In this document: positions 8,094 to 11,279 of the stretch, piece after piece
Position numbering within the stretch: position 1 is the stretch's first letter
Layout: each line of letters opens with the position of its first letter
Assembly: GCA_031278135.1 (NCBI GenBank)
Contig: JAITKY010000183.1
Location: 1 to 11,279, forward strand
Source of the DNA: Prevotellaceae bacterium
Lineage (GTDB): Bacteria; Bacteroidota; Bacteroidia; Bacteroidales; UBA932
Direction of reading: 5' to 3'
Length of the DNA stretch: 11,279 bases
Translations under genes and position numbers: made by a program
Notes under the pieces: model-generated
The model's database searches: none
Told to the model about the DNA's origin: nothing
What the model saw: only the letters and a program-made list of their open reading frames with translations

Positions 8094-8606
8094 ATGAATA
8101 TCTCCGGAACTCATTTAAATTACTACTATGTTTGCAAACGCAAATTATGGTTGTTTTCTAATGGTATTTCGATGGAGCATACGTCTGATTTAGTGTATGA
8201 GGGTAAGTTGATTCACGAAACGTCTTATCCTCAACGTTCTGAACGTTATGAAGAAATAAGTATAGGCGGTTGTAAAATTGATTTTTATGATGCTAAAAAT
8301 AAGGTTGTTCATGAAATCAAAAAATCCAATAAAATAGAGGAAGCCCACGAATGGCAGATAAAATATTATCTCCTTACTCTTGAACGCAATGGTATAGAAG
8401 GAGTTAAAGGCATACTTGAATATCCTGCATTGCGACAGACAAAGTTTGTTGAACTTGCAACAACGGACAAGGATACGATTGTCGAGTTAGAAAAACAAAT
8501 AATGATGTTGGTCGAATTGGAACAATGTCCGCCACTTATTCATTCCAAAATTTGCAAAAGTTGTAGTTATTTTGAGTTTTGTTATGTAAATGAGGATGTT
8601 AGTTGA
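8094..8606 (+). CDS. cas4: CRISPR-associated nuclease Cas4
   Basis: Cas4 is an iron-sulfur, PD-(D/E)XK family nuclease that trims prespacers and selects those with the right flanking motif before Cas1-Cas2 integrates them. At 170 residues it is of the short CRISPR type. The four expected cluster cysteines are present: C14 (YYVCKRKLW) near the start and C154, C157 and C163 (CKSCSYFEFC) near the end. The nuclease core shows H41, D63 in KIDFYD, E74 and K76 in HEIKKS, and Q88 with Y91 in QIKYYLL, all in the usual order. The ATG at 8094 follows the coiled-coil gene by 15 bases. Its stop TGA (8604-8606) shares a base with the cas1 ATG. All key residues are kept, so the enzyme is probably active. 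Context fits a type I-B-like adaptation module. Confidence 0.95.
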   Translation: MNISGTHLNYYYVCKRKLWLFSNGISMEHTSDLVYEGKLIHETSYPQRSERYEEISIGGCKIDFYDAKNKVVHEIKKSNKIEEAHEWQIKYYLLTLERNGIEGVKGILEYPALRQTKFVELATTDKDTIVELEKQIMMLVELEQCPPLIHSKICKSCSYFEFCYVNEDVS

Positions 8607-9625
8607 TGAAAAAAAATTATTACATGTTTAATCCCGGCATGCTTCAGCGAAAGGATAATACGTTGAAATTTACACCTGTAGTCGAAGCCGAAAATGGGGC
8701 TGCAGTAAAAGAGGGACAACCGCGTTATTTGCCTGTGGAAAATGTCGACGATTTGTATGTTTTCGGCTCGCTGACAGCAAATAGCGCTACTTATAATTTC
8801 CTTGGACAAAATGATATAGCTGTTCACTTTTTTGATTATTACGAAAATTATACGGGTTCGTTTATGCCGAAAGATTACTTGTTGGCAGGCAAGGTAATTA
8901 TTTCGCAAGTCGCTCATTATCAGAAGAAAAACAAACGATTGACAATTGCACACAAATTTATCGAAGGCGCAACGCATAATATGCTGACTAACTTGAAATA
9001 CTACAACCGACGTGGAAAGGATTTAACATCTGTCATGGACACAATGGAAAAATATGCGGAACAAATTTCTGCTGCCGATGCTGTGGATAAGCTAATGGGG
9101 ATAGAGGGAAATATCAGGCAAACGTATTATGAGGGTTTTAATTTGATTCTGAATGATTTCAAGATGGAACAACGTACTAAACAGCCTCCTCAAAACGAGG
9201 TCAATGCTCTAATATCATTTGGAAATATGATGTGTTATTCGCTGTGTCTTAGGGCTATATCTCATACACAACTGAATCCAACTATCAGCTATTTGCACGA
9301 ACCGGGATATCGCCGATATTCACTCGCTCTCGATATTGCTGAAATATTTAAGCCTGTGCTTATTGATAAAGTCGTATTTAAGGTGCTGAATAAGAAAGAA
9401 ATTCAAAGTAAACATTTCGATATGAAGTTGAATCGCTGTGTGTTGAATGAGTCGGGGAAAAAAATTTTTGTTCAAGCAATAGAAGAACGATTGCAGGAAA
9501 CATTCCAACACAGAAACTTGAATAGACATGTTAGCTATAAACATCTTGTTATATTGGAATGTTATAAATTGAGTAAACATATTATGGAAATAGAAGAGTA
9601 TAAGCCTTTTAAAATGTATTGGTGA
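8606..9625 (+). CDS. cas1: CRISPR-associated integrase Cas1
   Basis: Cas1 is the metal-dependent integrase that, with Cas2, inserts new spacers at the leader end of the array. I place the start at the ATG 8606-8608, which overlaps the cas4 stop as TGATG; a TTG one codon earlier (8603) is in frame but less likely. This gives 339 residues. The N-terminal beta domain covers about 1-85 and the helical catalytic domain 90-339. The three metal ligands are visible in their family motifs: E167 in GIEGNIRQ, H231 in YLHEPGYRRYS and E246 in LALDIAEIFKP, with D243 beside it. The sequence style (YYMFNPGMLQRKDNTL start, QNEVNALISFGNMM) resembles type I-B Cas1. It ends in TGATG with cas2. No truncation or frameshift was seen. 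Confidence 0.97.
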   Translation: MKKNYYMFNPGMLQRKDNTLKFTPVVEAENGAAVKEGQPRYLPVENVDDLYVFGSLTANSATYNFLGQNDIAVHFFDYYENYTGSFMPKDYLLAGKVIISQVAHYQKKNKRLTIAHKFIEGATHNMLTNLKYYNRRGKDLTSVMDTMEKYAEQISAADAVDKLMGIEGNIRQTYYEGFNLILNDFKMEQRTKQPPQNEVNALISFGNMMCYSLCLRAISHTQLNPTISYLHEPGYRRYSLALDIAEIFKPVLIDKVVFKVLNKKEIQSKHFDMKLNRCVLNESGKKIFVQAIEERLQETFQHRNLNRHVSYKHLVILECYKLSKHIMEIEEYKPFKMYW

Positions 9626-9888
9626 TGTATGTAATTTTAGTATATGATGTTGGCGAAAAACGTGTGTCCAAGATTCTTAAACTTTGTCGTAAATACTTGA
9701 ACTGGATACAAAACTCTGTCTTCGAAGGTGAAATATCCAAAGTGCAATTGAAAGAATTAATCTTACTGTGTAAGAAAATAATCAACCCAGATGTGGATAG
9801 TGTTATTATCTTTGCAAATCGAGACGAAAAATGGCTAGATAAAACAATCGTCGGAAAAGAACGCTCATCTATAGATGTGTTTCTATAA
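9625..9888 (+). CDS. cas2: CRISPR-associated protein Cas2
   Basis: Cas2 is the small ferredoxin-fold dimer that bridges two Cas1 dimers in the spacer integration complex. The preferred start is the ATG at 9625, which overlaps the cas1 stop as TGATG and gives the usual beginning MYVILVYDVG with the conserved aspartate D8 after the first strand. In-frame TTG and GTG codons at 9619 and 9622 would lie inside cas1 and are less likely. The protein is 87 residues, normal for the family, and ends with IDVFL. The tail DEKWLDKTIVGKERSSIDVF carries the last strand that swaps between subunits in this family. It is the final gene before the leader and array. Confidence 0.95.
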   Translation: MYVILVYDVGEKRVSKILKLCRKYLNWIQNSVFEGEISKVQLKELILLCKKIINPDVDSVIIFANRDEKWLDKTIVGKERSSIDVFL

Positions 9889-9949
9889 TGCCTCTGTCGA
9901 ACGTAGTAAAAAAATCTTTTGTGACGATGTTTTTGTGCTCTTATGCTCT

Positions 9950-9979
9950 TTGACATAGTGGAAATAAAGATATTATAAT
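9950..9979 (+). promoter_or_regulatory. TTGACA / TATAAT promoter-like pair in the leader
   Basis: TTGACA at 9950-9955 and TATAAT at 9974-9979 are both exact matches to the E. coli sigma-70 consensus, separated by 18 bases. Bacteroidota normally use TTTG/TAnnTTTG, so whether the host polymerase reads this pair is uncertain. Transcription would start near 9986, inside the left arm of the inverted repeat, and would run into the array. Confidence 0.45.
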
Positions 9980-10023
9980 GTTGTCGGTCGCCTAATAAAA
10001 TCGCATTTTTACCGACCGACAAC
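9980..10023. repeat. Exact 11-bp inverted repeat in the leader
   Basis: GTTGTCGGTCG at 9980-9990 is the exact reverse complement of CGACCGACAAC at 10013-10023, with a 22-base AT-rich spacer. The arms are GC-rich in an otherwise AT-rich leader. It directly abuts TATAAT. It could be a protein-binding site over the transcription start, a landmark for spacer integration, or a terminator for the cas mRNA, since TTTTATCCC and then eight T follow; the long loop makes the last less typical. Confidence 0.75.
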
Positions 10024-10045
10024 TTTTATCCCAATTTTTTTTCGC

Positions 10046-10053
10046 TACTTTTG
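10046..10053 (+). promoter_or_regulatory. Bacteroidota-type -7 box near the first repeat
   Basis: TACTTTTG matches TAnnTTTG exactly and lies 47 bases before the first repeat. The expected TTTG about 19 bases upstream is only TTTT (10024-10027). This box would start a crRNA precursor near 10060 and competes with the TTGACA/TATAAT pair as the array promoter. Confidence 0.45.
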
Positions 10054-10100
10054 TGCTAAAATAATTGATTGCTAAATGTTATGCATGAAAATGTGTACGG

Positions 10101-11279
10101 GATGAAATTGAACCTGTTGGAATTGAAACTTGTAACTGCTGCCGCTGAAGTAGAGTTTCCCGTCGATGAAATTGAACCTGTTGGAATTGAAACTTCGACG
10201 CCCGTAATCGACCGTAAGGCGGTTGTATGATGAAATTGAACCTGTTGGAATTGAAACTTGATTTTCTTTTCGTTGCTTGCGATATTGTTCTTAGATGAAA
10301 TTGAACCTGTTGGAATTGAAACTAGTATATCCGTTTTTGCTTTTGTTGTTTTGATAGATGAAATTGAACCTGATGGAATTGAAACACAATAGTTGGTGAT
10401 ATGTGTACAGGCAGAGGAATGATGAAATTGAACCTGTTGGAATTGAAACTAGAGTTTGCCGGCCTCGTCGGTCTTATCGACCTTTGATGAAATTGAACCT
10501 GTTGGAATTGAAACTGTATAGGCTGCGGTCTTCTTTATCCCCATCATCTTGATGAAATTGAACCTGTTGGAATTGAAACTAATATCTTAAATTATAACCT
10601 CGTTATTTTCGGTGTAGATGAAATTGAACCTGTTGGAATTGAAACTTCAAATTCATATTTATATTCATCAAAACATGTTTGATGAAATTGAACCTGTTGG
10701 AATTGAAACACAATAATTCAATTATCGAACGATTATCATGATAACGATGAAATTGAACCTGTTGGAATTGAAACATCGTATGCTGCATACGAGCCGCTGT
10801 TGTTGCGCCGATGAAATTGAACCTGTTGGAATTGAAACAAGTTTTCGTCTTTTAGTCGAATAGTTATTTGAACGATGAAATTGAACCTGTTGGAATTGAA
10901 ACTCGTGTAGTCGCCGATATGGTCGAAGTAATCAATGATGAAATTGAACCTGTTGGAATTGAAACTCCACAATTTGCAGGTCGTAATTTAGGGAGCTATG
11001 GATGAAATTGAACCTGTTGGAATTGAAACAAGCTTCTGCGCCGGCTTCTGCGATGCGTTTGTCGAGATGAAATTGAACCTGTTGGAATTGAAACCTGTTG
11101 AAGATGGGGAATAAGGCTCGTAAGGCTCGTGATGAAATTGAACCTGTTGGAATTGAAACGAGATGTCAGTGCGACTATCATCTTCAACCTTGCAGATGAA
11201 ATTGAACCTGTTGGAATTGAAACTAGGTAACTCCTTCGGGGCTTATATGTTCTATTGGGATGAAATTGAACCTGTTGGA
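10101..11279 (+). CRISPR. CRISPR array, 18 full repeats plus a cut 19th, 18 spacers
   Basis: The repeat is 29 bases: GATGAAATTGAACC, then TGTT, then GGAATTGAAAC. Full copies start at 10101, 10165, 10229, 10294, 10357, 10421, 10486, 10551, 10617, 10681, 10746, 10810, 10874, 10937, 11001, 11066, 11131 and 11195; a 21-base piece begins at 11259 and the array continues beyond the window. Spacers are 34-37 bases, mostly 35 or 36, and all differ. All repeats are identical except the fifth, which has A for T at 10373. The ATTGAAAC end would give the usual 8-base 5' handle of type I and III crRNAs, so transcription from the cas2 side is inferred. Length and end fit type I-B; type III is possible. The repeat can form only a weak hairpin. 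Confidence 0.98.

Larger units (their letters stand above)
9889..10100 (+). promoter_or_regulatory. CRISPR leader
   Basis: These 212 AT-rich bases lie between the cas2 stop and the first repeat and contain no protein frame. The repeats end in ATTGAAAC on the + strand, which marks this side as the leader. In order it contains two TTTTGTG words (9917-9923, 9931-9937), TTGACA/TATAAT (9950-9979), an exact 11-bp inverted repeat (9980-10023), a run of eight T (10035-10042), a TACTTTTG box (10046-10053) overlapping a third TTTTGTG, and a 47-base AT-rich stretch to the first repeat. It should hold the promoter for the crRNA precursor and the site that guides Cas1-Cas2. Confidence 0.8.

Noticed and set aside
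8603..8605. TTG as the start of cas1, and TTG/GTG at 9619-9624 as starts of cas2
   Set aside because: The ATGs at 8606 and 9625 give TGATG overlaps with the preceding stops and the standard family N-termini.
10603..11187. Three minus-strand open frames within the array (10603-10788, 10736-10972, 10996-11187)
   Set aside because: They consist of translated repeats (recurring FNSNRFNFI, FQFQQVQFH and IPTGSIS words in the three frames) joined by spacers; they are by-products of the CRISPR repeats.
10130..11258. Self-targeting spacers against the genes in this window
   Set aside because: No evident match was seen by eye; this was not an exhaustive comparison.
10101..11279. Possibility that this is a type II or type V array
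   Set aside because: There is no Cas9 or Cas12 and no tracrRNA-like anti-repeat seen, and the repeat lacks the AATTTCTACT...GTAGAT end of Cas12a arrays; Cas4-Cas1-Cas2 with an ATTGAAAC end fits type I (or III) better.
1..11279. Insertion sequences, transposon ends, tRNA or rRNA genes
   Set aside because: No transposase frame, paired terminal inverted repeats or tRNA/rRNA-like sequence was found.

Overview
The window looks like a piece of a Bacteroidales-type (phylum Bacteroidota) chromosome. Three things support this: the run bamD - rpoZ (omega) - coaBC - DUF4835, a gene order I associate with this phylum; a SusD-rich-phylum style GH78 rhamnosidase lipoprotein; and several matches to the Bacteroidota promoter -7 box TAnnTTTG placed just upstream of genes. 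Species cannot be read from the sequence.

Layout. Positions 1-59 hold the possible start of a leftward gene that runs off the edge. 262-522 is a small unrecognised ORF, followed after 11 bases by a large alpha-L-rhamnosidase of family GH78 (534-3251, lipoprotein signal). Convergent with it is a leftward housekeeping operon, in transcription order bamD (outer-membrane beta-barrel assembly), rpoZ-like omega subunit, coaBC (coenzyme A synthesis) and a secreted DUF4835 protein. The genes are tightly spaced, with a 4-base overlap between the last two. A 333-base divergent intergenic region (6729-7061) carries -7-box matches for both directions.

The right part is a CRISPR adaptation locus read rightward: a 338-residue cysteine-free coiled-coil protein (7062-8078), then cas4, cas1 and cas2 with TGATG stop/start overlaps at both cas junctions, a 212-base leader, and a CRISPR array from 10101 to the window edge (18 complete 29-base repeats, a cut 19th, 18 spacers of 34-37 bases). 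Repeats end in ATTGAAAC on the + strand, so the array is most simply read away from cas2, with newest spacers near 10101. Cas4, Cas1 and Cas2 look intact by motif and fit a type I-B-like adaptation module. No interference gene (Cas3, Cas5-Cas8, Cas6, Cas9, Cas10, Cas12) is present in the window; effectors could lie beyond the array or elsewhere in the genome.

The most interesting points are the coiled-coil gene occupying the place where effector genes usually precede cas4-cas1-cas2, only 15 bases from cas4, and the leader, which combines a TTGACA/TATAAT pair, an exact 11-bp inverted repeat directly abutting it, and a Bacteroidota-type TAnnTTTG box near the first repeat. By eye the cas region is more AT-rich than the housekeeping operon and the rhamnosidase gene, which suggests a different origin.
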